Assembly (NCBI GenBank): GCA_022575985.1
Contig: JAKSXM010000014.1
Coordinates: forward strand, 5,952,001-6,016,000
Direction of reading: 5' to 3'
Origin: Anagrus nilaparvatae
Lineage: Eukaryota > Arthropoda > Insecta > Hymenoptera > Mymaridae
DNA length: 64,000 nucleotides
The translations under genes were made by a program, and so were the position numbers. Of this stretch, positions 21,733 through 34,149 are shown in pieces. The notes under the pieces are model-generated. The model did no database searches. It was given only the letters and a program-made list of their open reading frames with translations, and was not told the DNA's origin. The stretch's first letter is position 1; each line of letters begins with the position of its first letter.

Positions 21733-23229
21733 GTAAGTTTAGATTAATTTATGGCTAAATTTAAACTAAATAGTGATAAAATGCATGGTCGGTTCTTAAA
21801 ATCGATTCCAAAGTATTTATTTCCGAAAGTACTACTAAAAATAAGCTAAAATATTGTAGTTTTTTTTTTTTTTAATTTAAAAAAAAAAATTTGAAAAAAT
21901 TAAGTATTAGATCTAAAAAATGACTATAAACGAGGTTCCTAAAACTAGTACTCCCATAGAAATAAATTAGGTACTATGTCTAAAGAGAAAAAAAATTTTA
22001 TTTTCAAAAAATTTTTTTTGTTTTTTCTGTTTTTTTAAATAATTTTGCTTAAAAAGAATATATAAAAAAAATTTTAGGCAAAAAAAAAATGTTTTTGAGA
22101 TACTTTGATTTTTATTTAACATGGAATATATTCATAGGGAGATGCATTCGAAAAAATATACATTTTTTTTACGCATTATTATTACAATATAATAGAGATA
22201 TATATTGGCTCGAGGTTCCTGTAATAAAAAATACTAATAGATCTGCATGTTTTTTGCCTTTTATTAACGACGCTCTGGTCATGAGTCCCAAGTAATTGAG
22301 TGATGAAAAATAGCTATGTATTAAAATATTGGTTTTTGCTTTGCATGCAGCTGTATAGAAAAGTCGAACCCAATATTTTTTCAATGGTTCTAAAATATAT
22401 TTTCACATATTATGGGCAAAAAAGCTATCTCCCTAGGGTAGAAAATAGATTTTTTTGCCCTAGATATGTAATAGTATTTTAAGTATCAAGGGCGTAAAGG
22501 TTTTGGCACTAGCGTGAGCACTAACGAAGGCGAAGCCGGGCACGAGTGAAGAGTGTTCACGCTCGTGTCTAAAGTATTTCGCCCATGATGCTTACACTAT
22601 TTTTTGCCCACCTAGGCGTAGAACGAGTTCAGAAAATTCTTTAAACACGAGTTTTACGCCCGGGAGGGCAAAAAATATTTTTCATTAAACGATGCAAAAA
22701 AGATCTACTTTCTTATTTTCGGGCAATCTTTTCTTCGCTTTTAATAAAAAATTATGTGTTGAACACGGGAAAAAATTTAGGAATTTTTACTTTCAACGCT
22801 GTCCGCATTCATTCGCTAGAGTCACTCGTGCATACAACTGAATTGAAAGCCAAATCTTATTTTTGTTCCATTGTTGAACAAATAGATATTATACATTCAA
22901 AAAATTAATCTTTTAAACCAATGTAATTATTAATATCTTTTAATTTTATTAATTTACAATTTATATGTCTTTACTTTTAATCAATGATTACTTCTGCAAA
23001 AATAACAAATTCCAAACTCAAATTGAAACTTCCTTGCATATATATTTATCAAATAATAATATGTTTTTTGGGCTTTAAACTTGGAATTCATCACTATCTG
23101 CATTGGGAAGTTAACGATTTGATAGAAAAATAATTAGCTTCCGGAATTTTTTCCATGAGGCTAATGCAATTTATTTATCTTTGTGCCCATGTATCTCAAA
23201 ATTATGCATATATTCATAATTTCATTACC
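21733..23229. other. Intron-like DNA with dispersed repeats
   Basis: 21940-21990 resembles 1250-1300. 22400-22690 is less AT-rich, with repeated GGGC-containing phrases (TTATGGGCAAAAAAGC, CGCCCATGATGC, GCCCGGGAGGGC) and may be a decayed foldback element, but I could not define its ends. No coding region is supported. Confidence 0.4.
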
Positions 23230-24092
23230 TAAAGATATTAATATCATGATAAATAATGAGTCATTACCCAAAGTATCGAGTGTTAAATATTTAAGAGTAC
23301 TTTATGACCAGCATCTGAAATGGTGTTTTTAAAGGAACAAGATATCTAATTTATATTATATCAAAATTAAATAAAATACTAAGTCTTAGCAATCTCATAT
23401 CTGTATATTATGCCTTTTTTCATAGTATTGCTACATATGGCATAATATCATGGGGAGATGCTTACGGTAATTCAATTGATATACTTCATACTTTACAAAA
23501 TAAATTAGCCAAAATATTTTCTAGTAATAAAGAAAACACAAATAATGTTTTAAAACCTCTCATAAATATTCAACAAACATTTGTGCATAAATCATTGATA
23601 AAAGATTATTCCCAATGAAAATTAAAATATATTAACAGTAATAGTAAAACTAGAAACAAATCAATTGAATTACCAAGATGTCATTTGGAGGTAGGAAAAA
23701 GAGTGTACAGTTATACAGCATTAAAAACATTTAATAATTTGCCAAATAACTTCAAAAGTCTTAAAATTAATAAAAAAAGCTCTAAAAATCATCTAAAAAG
23801 TTGGATACTTAAGAACATACTTTAGTAATTAAACTATTATTTTATTTAATTGTATTTTAATACTACAGGTATATTGGTATTGCAATTAAATTGTTGTCTT
23901 ATTATACATCTTTATAAAAATATTATATTTATTTATATTTATCTATATTTATTTTTGACTTTTAATGAAATTATATTTATCATATTATTCCACCTATGTA
24001 CAGGTATTTTACCTACTGTAGGACTGATATGATGTTACTTTTGTACATTGTACTTTTATTTGAAAATAAATTTATTTATTTATTATTATTAT
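23230..24092 (+). mobile_element. 5'-truncated non-LTR retrotransposon (LINE) 3' end
   Basis: The plus strand encodes a decayed C-terminal reverse-transcriptase tail: SVKYLRVLYD near 23280, then VYYAFFHSIATYGIISWGDA near 23404-23470, and LPNNFKSLK near 23740. These match the region after the catalytic domain in Jockey/CR1-group LINEs. It is followed by a short untranslated region and an (ATTT/ATT)n tail at 24065-24092. Several stops are present. It inserted in an intron of the dispersed-family gene: a splice-acceptor-like TTCAG follows directly. Confidence 0.7.
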
Positions 24093-24098
24093 TCTTCA

Positions 24099-25070
24099 GA
24101 CTTTTACCTAACAAAATTGCATATGCTGAAATTCTACAGCCAGAGCGTCCTAAAATACAAAATTTTTTACAAATAGTTTTGAGATTGATTAAAATTTTTT
24201 TTTTTAGTAATGAAAATTTGGACAATCATAACAACTTCGATGAAGTTAAAAAAACATGTTTCTTTTGTAATAAAAGACAAAAAAAAATCAAAGGACGAAA
24301 TCATGATGTATGTAAAATTATTGATATCAACGACTTTATAAAGCAAGTAACCAATGCAGGATTAGTAACGAATAACGAAAAATTACTTGAAGATATAAAA
24401 TACATAAATAATGATTCCAAAATTTACAACCATAAAAAATGTCGCAAAGATTATACTCGAGGCATTGATTTTGAAAATAATGAGGGAGACTGGCATTTAA
24501 AGCGTAAACATCACTCATCTTCATATGATATTGTCTGTAAATTTGTTGATGAAAATATTGTCTCTAAATTTAATCGTTACTATTTTTTGAATTTCTTATT
24601 TGAAATGTATGTCGAAAATTTATTAAAATTATATGAAAAAGACAATTTACAATCACCAAACAATTTCAAACCATGGGTCTTGGAAAATAAACTATTAGAA
24701 ACATTATTTAAAATAATTAAAATACTAAATTATTGCGGAGAACGAATTGTTTTACCCGTAAACGGAGTTGCGCCTGAAGAAGAAGACTTCTTTTATTTAA
24801 AAAAAAAGAGATCTTGTACGCACAATTGGTCTTTATATATATTCGGAGATAATAAATCTGTAGAAAACTCCCTTGCCAGAAAAAATAACTCTTGAATCTG
24901 TTATTAAGGGCAAATGCGATGTTCTCCGATTAACTAAAGAATTTTTCAGTTACGCATTAGCCGGATGAAGAAAGCGACGTAAAAGTACACGTTATCATAC
25001 TTTGCAAGAGTCTCTTGCTCAAGATCTTGTATATGCAGTTTTTAATGGTCGAATAAAGACATCTTAGCAC
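24099..25070 (+). pseudogene. Dispersed-family gene, second Cys/His region
   Basis: An open frame runs from the AG at 24097-24098 to 24895 and includes CFFCNKRQKKIKGRNHDVC and HKKCRKDYTRG, a second zinc-motif-like module, then a helical segment. Near 24860 the frame changes and the text continues as LESVIKGKCDVLRLTKEFF, with stops at 24966 and near 25060. These motifs occur in the same order in other members of the family. Confidence 0.6.
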
Positions 25071-25128
25071 ATGTGCCTTGGAATAGCAGCTAAAAATAAC
25101 TTGTTACAATTTGAAATAGATTTGGACA

Positions 25129-26560
25129 TACTGTAAGTGACAGTGTTGTAGAAGAATTAGAAACTGAAGCAACTTTTACTGCAACTGAAAATTCTCGGAT
25201 ATGCCATGAGGGACTTCGATTGGAGTCTCACTTGTTGACTGGAGTTTCATATGATAATTTAGATAGATATGTCGACACGATTGGTGGAAAAGACTCTTTA
25301 CATGACACTGTTGTCTTATTGTACATCAAGAAGATGATGACAGTAATGTAGTCGAATCTAATAATCATTCGGTATATGAAAATAATGAATCAGCTGTAAA
25401 TGATGATCTTTCTCCAATAATTATAAGTAGACATGATGAAGCAGAGTCTAATAATGGGGAACATAAGATTCCCAAAAAAAGAAGAAAGTTTGAAGCAATA
25501 TCTGTTGAATTACAGCCTTGTCCGTGTAAGCCCAAATTGCGGGAAACAATGTTGCCTGTAACTCACGAATCTCGTAAAATATTACCTATAAATTTGCAGG
25601 ATATTCAAAAAATTAATTTGTGCTGGATTTTGTCTCATGTCTTAAATATTAAAACGCCTATGTGGGTAGGTTTTAATAGCAAGATTATCTTGGACGAATT
25701 CCGCAAACAAAAAATTTCATACTTGACACCTATTAACTTATCTCCAACAGATGTAAAAGTAGTACATTCAAGCTCAGAATATTGCAACTGAATGCGGTAT
25801 GAAGTTTATGCAAGTAACTTATGATTTAAACATTGCTAACATAGCTTTTCGTTTGCAATCTCAATTAAAACCAAAATTTGATAATATTTTTATTCATTTG
25901 GGACCTTTCTATATATAGATGGCTTATTTCAAAGAAATTAGAAGATTTATCGATGGCTGTGGATTAATAAATATTCCAGTGGACAGAGAAATTTTAGCGA
26001 GTGGATCGATTAATGGATTCTTAGCAGGCAAAAGCTATAATATAAATAAAAAACTACATCCAATGATGTCTCTGTCACTTCAAATATTGCATATTAAATT
26101 TTTTTTAAACAAAAACAATTATAATTTTTCTGAAACAACAATCAATTATATTCTTGAGTTTCAAAATCGTAAATTAACTAACCCTATTTTTAATAATAAT
26201 GATTTACAGCAGTTAATGGACAAATATATTAAATTTAAGGAAAATACCTTAGCTGGAAAACACAGTAAAACAGCTCAGTTCTATTTAATTTATGTAAAAC
26301 TTGTAGATTACTATCATTTGCTGAGTAGAAGTATAAAAACTTCAGATATTAATTTATTTCTTTATGTTTTGCCAAAAATATATTTTTTTCTTTTGGTTTA
26401 ACAAATTACTCTAGGTGGCCGGCCTGGTATGAAAATTGTTTATCAATGATTGATGAAACTCATCCTGGTTTAAAAACTCAATTAAAAAGAGGATCTTTTA
26501 AAAAGAACAAGCTAAAGAGCCAATAGATTAGCTTTAGAGCAAACATATAACGCAGAAGCT
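25129..26560 (+). pseudogene. Dispersed-family gene, central region
   Basis: Contains ELETEATFTATENSRI and LRLESHLLTGVSYDN (25150-25270), an acidic linker, then CPCKPKLRETMLPV through TPMWVGFNSK and LSPTDVKVV (25517-25790), IFIHLGPFYI followed by a TAG (25917-25919), MAYFKEIRRFIDGCGL (25919 on), and after another frame change LEQTYNAEASRRQGI (about 26530). At least four stops or frame changes occur. The conserved blocks resemble the core of the family. No catalytic motif that I can name is visible. Confidence 0.6.
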
Positions 26561-26739
26561 TCACGAAGACAAGGAATTGTAAAGTATACGACTTCAATAT
26601 CAGACAACGATGGTCAAGGAGTCATGGCCTTAGAACAGGTGTTGTTAGCTTCTTGAAAAGTACAGCTGGAATAAAAAAGAAAGAAGATGTCACTTCAGAC
26701 TAACAAGAATCCAATATTAGAAAGTCTGCAAAATATGTA

Positions 26740-28383
26740 CAGTCGGTCAAATTAATACCGTCCCCAAGTAACTAATTATAAGGTTTAATATTAGTTGACA
26801 TTTCATTTAAAAAATAAAAAATAAAAAAATATGGTATATTTACAAAATTTAAAATTTACAATTCGCGAAAATATTATGATATTTGTAGAGAAAAATTCGC
26901 TAAATAAAATAAAATTTGAGTTTGCAAAATCGGATGAAAATTGGGAGCTCTACACTGAGAAAAAAAAAGATGAATTATTCCTATATTAAATAGTAATTGA
27001 GCACTACCTGCGATTTACCCAAAAAATTACAATATACTTAAAAAGAATATTACTATAAGTATAGTAAAAAATAAGATTTTCAATTTGTCGCAATTTGTAC
27101 AATAAAAACAGTAAAAGTTACAATATTTTTAAAAAATATTTTACTAAGTTGTCTTTAAAAAATTTAGTATCTCGTATAGTAATTTTTAGTACAATTCTTT
27201 AGTATATAAATAGCATATATATGTCTCATATTACGTCATTGAGATATTATAAAAAGTTAATTCTTTCATTTTATCTTGCGGTATCAAATTTAAAAATATA
27301 AATCTACTTTATCTTACATCAATAAATTGTATAAATATTAGATTTAATTCAAGCTTTTAAAATATACTGCAAGAGGCTAGTTAAATTTTACTCGCAAGTG
27401 GAAAAAATGGGTTTTAGTTTCTATATAAGGACACTGAGTTTCTAACTTGAACATACATAACTATAGTGTACTTAGAACTTTGCGTGCGTGTGCGAATGTA
27501 TCGAAGAGGTTAAACTAGAATGTATACATGTATAATAGCGATAATAAATATGCGATAATAAATATTCGAATATAAAATATTGGTAGGTAGATTGATTAAA
27601 TAATTGCCACGGTTCAAAAGATGGTATAGGAATTATAAAAGAAAAAAAAAATGTGCCCTGAAAATTAATTTTTTCTTTCGCTATAGTTCAAATAATTTTT
27701 CTTATAAAAGTCTAGAATTTTTACTATACGAGTTTTGTAAAATTTAGATACAGATATAAATTTCATTTTACACTAATTACACTTCTCGTATAGTAAAAAT
27801 TAGTACTCAAACAGGTAATATACGCACTTTATATATGATTAATTCCATGAATATTCATGGTAAACTTTACATACTAAAATATTATTTTCTACAATAAAGT
27901 GAAACATAGTGCTCAATTACTATAAAAAGATAGGAGTTTTTACCATTATTTATAATAATTTCTTCTAATTTTTTTTCTCAGTGTAGACGATAAAAAATAT
28001 GACAAAATCATTAAAAATTTGGAAATTAAAATAAATAAAAATATTATTTTTATCTTAATACAAAAGAGTCGCCATGGAAAGTATCTAATGCTTAGATACT
28101 TATTTTTATTTATTTTAATTTCCTAATTTTTAATGATTTTGTCATCTTTTTTATCGTCTAGAGCTGCCAATTTTCATCCGATTTTGCAAACTCAAATTTT
28201 ATTTTAATCAACGAATTTTTCTCTACAAATATCATCTTTTTAAATTTTATTTTTTTCGCGAATTGTAAATTTTAAATTTTGTAAATATACCATATTTTTT
28301 TATTTTTTAAATAAAATGTTAACTAATATTAAACCGTATAATTACTTATAAATTTATGGGGACGGCATTAATTTGACCGACTG
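26740..28383. mobile_element. Mariner-like palindromic MITE A with TA target duplication
   Basis: Terminal sequence CAGTCGGTCAAATTAATRCC at 26740 is mirrored at the right end (to 28383), flanked by TA on both sides (26738-26739; 28384-28385). The arms are about 280 bp each once the nested element at 26953-27983 is removed, so the original MITE was an almost complete palindrome of about 610 bp. It interrupts the dispersed-family gene. Confidence 0.88.
26953..27983. mobile_element. MITE B nested in MITE A
   Basis: Ends CACTGAGAAAAAAA (26953) and TTTTTTCTCAGTG (to 27983) are inverted repeats flanked by TA. The insertion site can be reconstructed: MITE A's intact right arm reads GAGCTGCC...TCTAGACGATAA in reverse, while its left arm is split exactly at that TA (AGCTCTA | TAGACGATA). 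Inside, CTCGTATAGTAAAAATTAG (about 27786) is mirrored near 27171, giving inner symmetry. Confidence 0.88.
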
Positions 28384-28391
28384 TACAAAGT

Positions 28392-29440
28392 ATGATAACT
28401 GCAATCGAAGAAATAATTAATCCATTTGAGGATAATTTAGACCCGGGTTCATTATACAATTTTACCACTGGTAAAGCTGCGCCAGAAGAAGTGGCTGATT
28501 TTTTGCTGAATATAGAAAGTAAAGGTGAAGAGTTAAGACATAAATTCATTAACAAATGTGCCAATGATCCCAAAAGATTTGAAAAAACATTAAATAAAAA
28601 TCCAGTCAAAAATTTTGCTTCACTTTAAAAAAAAAATGTAACCACAGCGGGTAATAAAATAAATGAAATCAGAGTTCAAAGAAATATTTTTGGCAAACTT
28701 CTTGCCGTTTCTATCCAACAATGTGAAAGAAAAATTGATATAGATAAAATTTTTTCTTATCTTATAAGTTTTGCCATTTTGATGGCACAATTTATAAAAT
28801 TGATAAATCATTTTTGCTACGAAACTTAGAAACCATGATTGATTAGAACCTGAATATTTAGATTTAATTGTATATGATGGATTTTTCACAATGTATCAGC
28901 TAACAAATCTTCCATCAACTTTTGGTTCAATATCGAAACAATACTTAAATATGCTGACAAAGTATACAAATGCGAAAAGAGTGGACGTAGTTTTTGATGA
29001 ATATCCATCGCCAACCATCAAAGACTATGAGCATGATCTTAGAAGTGCTACGAATTCTGCATTTGAAATAAAAGGGGCGAATCATATTCGTTCCTCCAAC
29101 TTCAAAAGTGATTTAAAAAATGTAAACTTTAAAATAGCATTTGTTAATTTTTTAATTATGCACTAGAAATCAGATGAAATGATTGATTTTTTTTAACAAC
29201 AAAGAAGTAAATATAAATTTTCGAGGATGTCATAATTATCAAATAATAAATGAAAAAGTTGTGTATAAAAGTGATGAGAATTTGTCTTGTAACCATGAAA
29301 AAGCAGGCACAAAGATAATATATTATATAGTTATCGGCGTAACACAACCAGCAAATGTTGAAATAAGATGTTCTGATACTGACGTTTTAATTTACAGGAA
29401 GTTTATTAATGAAAAAGGAAAAAATTCGTGTCATTTATAA
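28392..29440 (+). pseudogene. Dispersed-family gene, 3' region
   Basis: 28392-28628 is open and reads LDPGSLYNFTTGKAAPEE and FINKCANDPKRFEK. After several stops the text continues CHFDGTIYKIDKS (28770s, broken), LPSTFGSISKQYLNML and VDVVFDEYPSPTIKD (28891-29030). A final piece (29183-29440) has CNHEKAGTKIIYYI and VEIRCSDTDVLI. The motif order agrees with other members of the family. The SDTD run is the most distinctive acidic motif, but calling it a catalytic site would be a guess. Confidence 0.6.
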
Positions 29441-29449
29441 TGGATACCA

Positions 29450-29790
29450 CCTTAATGTACACGTTTTTCGCAGCCATTAGATGTATCTTTTCATCGACAA
29501 TTAAAAATATTTATTAAAAATTTGCAAAATAGCGTATATTTATTAGAAACAGATCAAGAAATAAACACTTGAGAGGATGCAATAAAAACTCATGCTGTAG
29601 TTCATAATCAAATGACGGCCCCTGCTTTCAGAAATATGATAATTTACGCATGGTATGCAAGTCATTTAATTACTGCCAGGTATTATTTTGACAATGTAAA
29701 CAGTGTATTTTTTCCTGAAAGGCCACCAAAAAGTTTCAATAAGCTTTGCCAAATGCTCTTGGTGTAGAGATTTTTGTTTTTTCAAATGCT
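29450..29790 (+). pseudogene. DDE-superfamily transposase relic (C-terminal part)
   Basis: The frame reads SQPLDVSFHRQLKIF, then a TGA within TDQEINT, then KTHAVVHNQMTAPAFRNM and YAWYASHLI. The QPLDV block followed by an HNQ...YAWY tail is what follows the second Asp in several Tc1/mariner/pogo-type DDE transposases of insects. The N-terminal and catalytic portions are not visible, so assignment to a specific family is uncertain. Confidence 0.5.
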
Positions 29791-32160
29791 ATTATATAGA
29801 TTATCACCCAAAATGGTGAAAACAATTTTTTATTAATTTGTAAAATAAAAATATACCTATAATATTACTCATTTAATTTAAATATTTTATGTAAGCAATT
29901 CTGTACAATACTCGTTTAAAAATATGTAAAATTGTTGATTAATTAAAATTTAAAAATATTTAATTTATTTATTGAAATGTTTCCTGTAAGTAATTATTTT
30001 TGTTCATTATTTATTTTAAGATTAGCAAAATTATAAATAATAATTTATTTTTAAAATATCCAGGTTTTTTGCTTTTTTTTAAACCTTAAGAATTAAAATT
30101 TATATTTATATTAAAAAATTCTAAATAAATAAATTTATTTATTATTTTTGATAAATGATACGTTTTATTTAAAAAGTTTTTTTAAATTTGCGGTTGTTAA
30201 TTATCATAGGTGTCGTGCCATTCATAAATCATGCGCGCTCTAAAATCAATACCATCGACTTCGTGCACCCACGCCGTAACGTACAGGTTATAAACAAACA
30301 TTATATTATTTTTAGTCAAATCCTTTTTTTAATAAAAATTCATTTTTCTAATTTACCATAAAATAAATATTTAAATTTAACAAAAAAAAATTTATTTTTT
30401 ATTTCAGGAGTAAGTCAAGGTAACAAAGGCACGTGCTGGTATATGCAGCTTGATCCTGATGCATTTTCGTAGAAATTTTTTGTTTATTATTGCAATCACA
30501 TTCAAAAATTGGTATATCTATTATTTATCTTAAGTGTTTATTAAGAAAATGATTAAATAATTATTCTTTTTTTCAGGTTCACTGCAACCAATGGGCTAGA
30601 TTTACAATGATTGGTAGCAGAAAAATTATTAGGTTTAGCTAAGAAAATGCATGTTAATCTTCAGCAAACTCCAGTGATTCACATGAGTCTTTTTTTTTTT
30701 TAATTTTAAATAAAAAAGCATTTTTTTATGTAAAAGAATGATTCTTTGTGGTTGATTAAATTTCTGTTACAGGTAGGATGTAAGCTGAATTTGGAAGATT
30801 TGATTTTGGATACAAAAAATAATAAAAAAATAAATTAGATCCAGTGTCTTTTGTTGTTGCTTCAATTATTTTTTATCAACTACTAGCCAGGTTGGAAAAA
30901 ACTTGCTTTTTGTTTTAAATGATGAATAAGCGCAGTCAGTACCTTAAAATAAAACTCACATTGGGAAGAGAATTCTTTAAAATGCTGATAGATATGAAGA
31001 TTTATGTTTATTTTATTGATTTTTATTGATAAATTAGTTTATTAATAAGTGAAAGTTGAATAATGTATGTTGAATATGTTATTTACAGCAATTATTTCAA
31101 ATGATCGGTAAATAAAAAAGTTTCTACGTCTAATTCTATGAAGGAAATGTGGAAAAATTTATTACGTTTTATTTTTTGTTATGTGCTTGTGATAAAGTAT
31201 TTATTTGAAGTGTAATTTTAAAAGTTCATAACATTTTTAAGCTAAAAGTTAAAAAAAATTGGCTTTTTTCGATGCGAAAAAACTTTAAAAATGAGTCAAT
31301 TGGTCTATATTCTTAATGCACATGAAAAAAATAATATTATTTTTCAATTACATAAAGTATATAGACAAATTAGACTAATCGAAATCATTATTTTTAATTT
31401 TAAATTCTTAAATTTAGCTTTTTTTGAGTTTTTGATATTGTAGGGTCTTTGTATATTGGCTCTAAAGGCCCATTGGAAGGAACGAAAGGTACCAGGAATG
31501 TTTTTTCAACATACTAAAGCAAACCTACAAGTTTGGTCCAATTCGATGATCCGAATGTATTGAACTCCCTTTGTGAGTAGACAAAAAAATGCCACCAACC
31601 AGAAGTATTTAAGAGTTGATCTTGAGCCACGGTATTATTTTGAAAATCAGCTTTTTTAATAAAATTGATTTTACGTTTATCAATTCCAAAAAAAATTGAC
31701 GCCATGAAATCACCTAAAATTTTTCCCACATAATTTAGGCCTTTTACCGGTCCAAATGCAACTAATAAGATGAAATTTGAAAAAAATTCAAAGAAGAAAT
31801 TTTGAAAATGGGCTAAATCAGGCTATTTTTGGACCTCTAAACAGCTTTATTTCGGCCCCAGAAAATAAACATATGTGATTTACATGAAATTTGTATACAT
31901 TTTTTTGGTTTAACACTCCAAATTTACGGTGAAAATCTCACGATTCAGTTACTTTAAAAATTTTTTTTTTTTCTAAAAATTAAAATTAAAATTTTTTAAA
32001 AATATTAAGATTTACTTAGCCAGAATTTCAAAAAAATAATCTAAGAAACCTACATAACCTCAAAACTAACATTTTTAGCATACCAAATCGCGAAATTTGG
32101 GTAATAATGCAAATTTTTTTTGTTTAAAACAAATTTCGGATAAATATTAAGTTCCTAAAG
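29791..32160. other. AT-rich stretch with uncertain exon fragments
   Basis: 30408-30480 follows a TTTCAG and could encode a short peptide (GTCWYMQLDPDAF) but ends in a TAG. 30580-30650 follows another TTTTTCAG. Neither matches a family I know. 31805-31862 is the inverted copy of 1037-1093. No gene is supported. Confidence 0.4.
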
Positions 32161-32164
32161 CTAA

Positions 32165-32330
32165 ATTATTCTAAGTCTTAAATATAAATTATTCTTAGTC
32201 CCTAAACCTGTATTATTATACGTCCCTAAATCAAAATATTCTACGTCCCTAAACCTGGATTATTTTAATTCCCTAAATTTAAATTATTCTTAGTCCCTGA
32301 ACCTAAATAATTATACGAGCTTAAATCCTA
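32165..32330. repeat. 24-28 bp tandem repeat, same family as 8130-8260
   Basis: Six or so diverged copies of TTATTCTTAGTCCCTAAACC, the same phrase found inside the foldback element at 8130-8260 (CCCTAAACCTGAATTATTCC). Confidence 0.75.
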
Positions 32331-32347
32331 ATTACTTATGAAACAAA

Positions 32348-32650
32348 AAACGGTGTAAGATATTTTGGAAAATGGTGTTAGCTACTTTTGGAGTCTAAAA
32401 TTAATGTATAATGCTTCCAAAATCTCTTTTCGCAACTTCAGACTCAGATATACGGCGTTAGATATTTCTAAAAAAAATATTAGCTACTTTAATAAATTAT
32501 AAAATCGGAAAACGGTGTTTGATATTTTGGAATGTGAAGTTAGCTATTTTTTACATCGAAAATTGAGGTAAGATGCTTCCAAAAGCTCTTCTATCAACTT
32601 CAGACTTCAGCAAACGGCGTTATATATTTCTGACTTAAAGTGTTAGATAC
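32348..32650. repeat. 161 bp diverged tandem duplication
   Basis: AAACGGTGTAAGATATTTTGG at about 32348 recurs at about 32509, followed in both copies by GCTTCCAAAA, CTTCAGAC and ACGGCGTTA phrases in the same order. An (ATT)n run at 32676-32698 follows. Confidence 0.75.
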
Positions 32651-33354
32651 TGAGAGATTGATAGTATAGATAGATATTATTATTATTATTATTATTATGT
32701 AATATTTTCGCTTAATTAATTGGAAAATAGGAAAATTCAGGGAGTGAAGGAAATGACAAAATAAAATTAACACTGTTCAGCTTTTTATATATATATCGTG
32801 TGAGCCCTTTTAACTTGACGCACGCGTTTATTAAATAATAACTCACTTATAATTAATTACTACAAATTTGGCAGTTTAAATAAAATAACGTTTTTTCGGC
32901 ACTCCCGTGAAATTATAAATTTAAATAGAAAAATAAATGTAAATGAATTTAGTGGACTGTATTTTGGCACTTTAGATTAATTAAAATTATAATATTGAAT
33001 TGATTTTAACCAGCAGGGCGGCACAATTTAGCACAGAACTTGAACTTTGAGAAAGATTTTGATGTCTCGACGACCGACCACAGAATCTAATAGAATAGAT
33101 ACTATTAGAAAATGACCTTCACCGATTAACCTCAAATTTATCAGATATTTTTATACATATCAGATATTTTTATACGAATTATTTATCAGATATTAGAATT
33201 ATATCAGAATTCATCAGATATTCTATTGCAGCCCTCTAGGTGCAAAAGTGCCCACATTGGGCTCATTTGAACTTTTTTGAAAGTTTTCTAATAATTTTTT
33301 TAGTAATTAATTTATGAAACCAAAAAGATGAAATTTTCAATGAATACCCTTATG

Positions 33355-33896
33355 AAAAATTTCCCGATAAATTTCATTTTTCGGTTGGCATTGGCCTAAA
33401 ATGTTTAAGGATGCCAGAAATAAAGATTTCGAACACTATTGCAGTAATTTGAATTTCTAAAAAAGTCAAGAGAAGTGCTCTTCTTAAAATAAAATTTATA
33501 TAAAATTTTACATGAGGAACTATTTATAATCCTATATATTTAAAAAAAATAATTTCTAGAAATTCTAAAAATTATAATTTTTTAAATGTAGCCGCTATTT
33601 TTTGCTGCTATTTTAAATTTAAAAGTTTTATCTTGCTTAATTTTGTTAAAAACATTACTCATATCCTTTAAAATATGTTTGAAATAATCATTCGTAATGC
33701 TTGTAATTAATGTAGAGTTCTCACTATTTTATTTTAAGAAAACTACTCCTGTTGACTTATAAAATTCATAGATAAAAAGTTTTATTTTTTAGAAATTCAA
33801 ATTACCGTAACAGTGATCGAAATCTTCATTTTCTGGCATCATGAAGCATCTTAGGCTAATACCAACCGAAAAATCGAATTTATCGGAATATTTCCC
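33355..33896. mobile_element. Palindromic MITE-like element
   Basis: TTTCCCGATAAATTTC...TTTTTCGGTTGG at the left is mirrored by CCAACCGAAAAATCG...GGAATATTTCCC at the right. Complementarity extends at least 110 bp inward (GATGCCAGAAA, AATTTGAATTTCTAAAAAA) and weakly beyond. No coding region. Confidence 0.8.
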
Positions 33897-34149
33897 ACAG
33901 GTATTTTTTATTTTTTATTAAAAAAGTAAAATAAAATAAATTCTTTTAATAAATTAAAATTTTTTGTAAATATAACATAGTAAATACAGTAAATATGGTT
34001 CATTTATAGTAAATATATGTGAGTATAATCAGATAAGTAAATATATGTATAAGTTTAGTGATAATAATACTGTTACAGCAATTATAGTAAATATAATATA
34101 ATAGTAAAATCAACAAATACAGCTTCACCTTAAAGTAATTATTGTCAGT

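Larger units (their letters stand above)
20415..29440 (+). pseudogene. Multi-exon gene of a dispersed, uncharacterised animal repeat-protein family, broken
   Basis: Consecutive plus-strand pieces resemble, in order, one long protein that I recognise as a repeated uncharacterised family in many invertebrate genomes: an N-terminal Cys/His motif (CYICNK...YHTECY), a second one (CFFCNKR...HKKCRKDY), an ELETEATFTATENSRI segment, a region containing INLQDIQKINLCW and TPMWVGFNSK, IFIHLGPFYI, LEQTYNAEASRRQG, LDPGSLYNFTTGKAAPEE, LPSTFGSISKQYL, and CSDTDVLI. No enzymatic role is established for this family as far as I know; its repetitive nature suggests it is carried by a mobile element. Many stops and frameshifts occur, and a solo LTR, a LINE tail and nested MITEs interrupt it. 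The individual pieces are listed separately. Confidence 0.65.

Noticed and set aside
29791..31000. Exons of a host gene
   Set aside because: Splice-like AG/GT signals occur, but the peptides are short, stop early and match nothing I can name.
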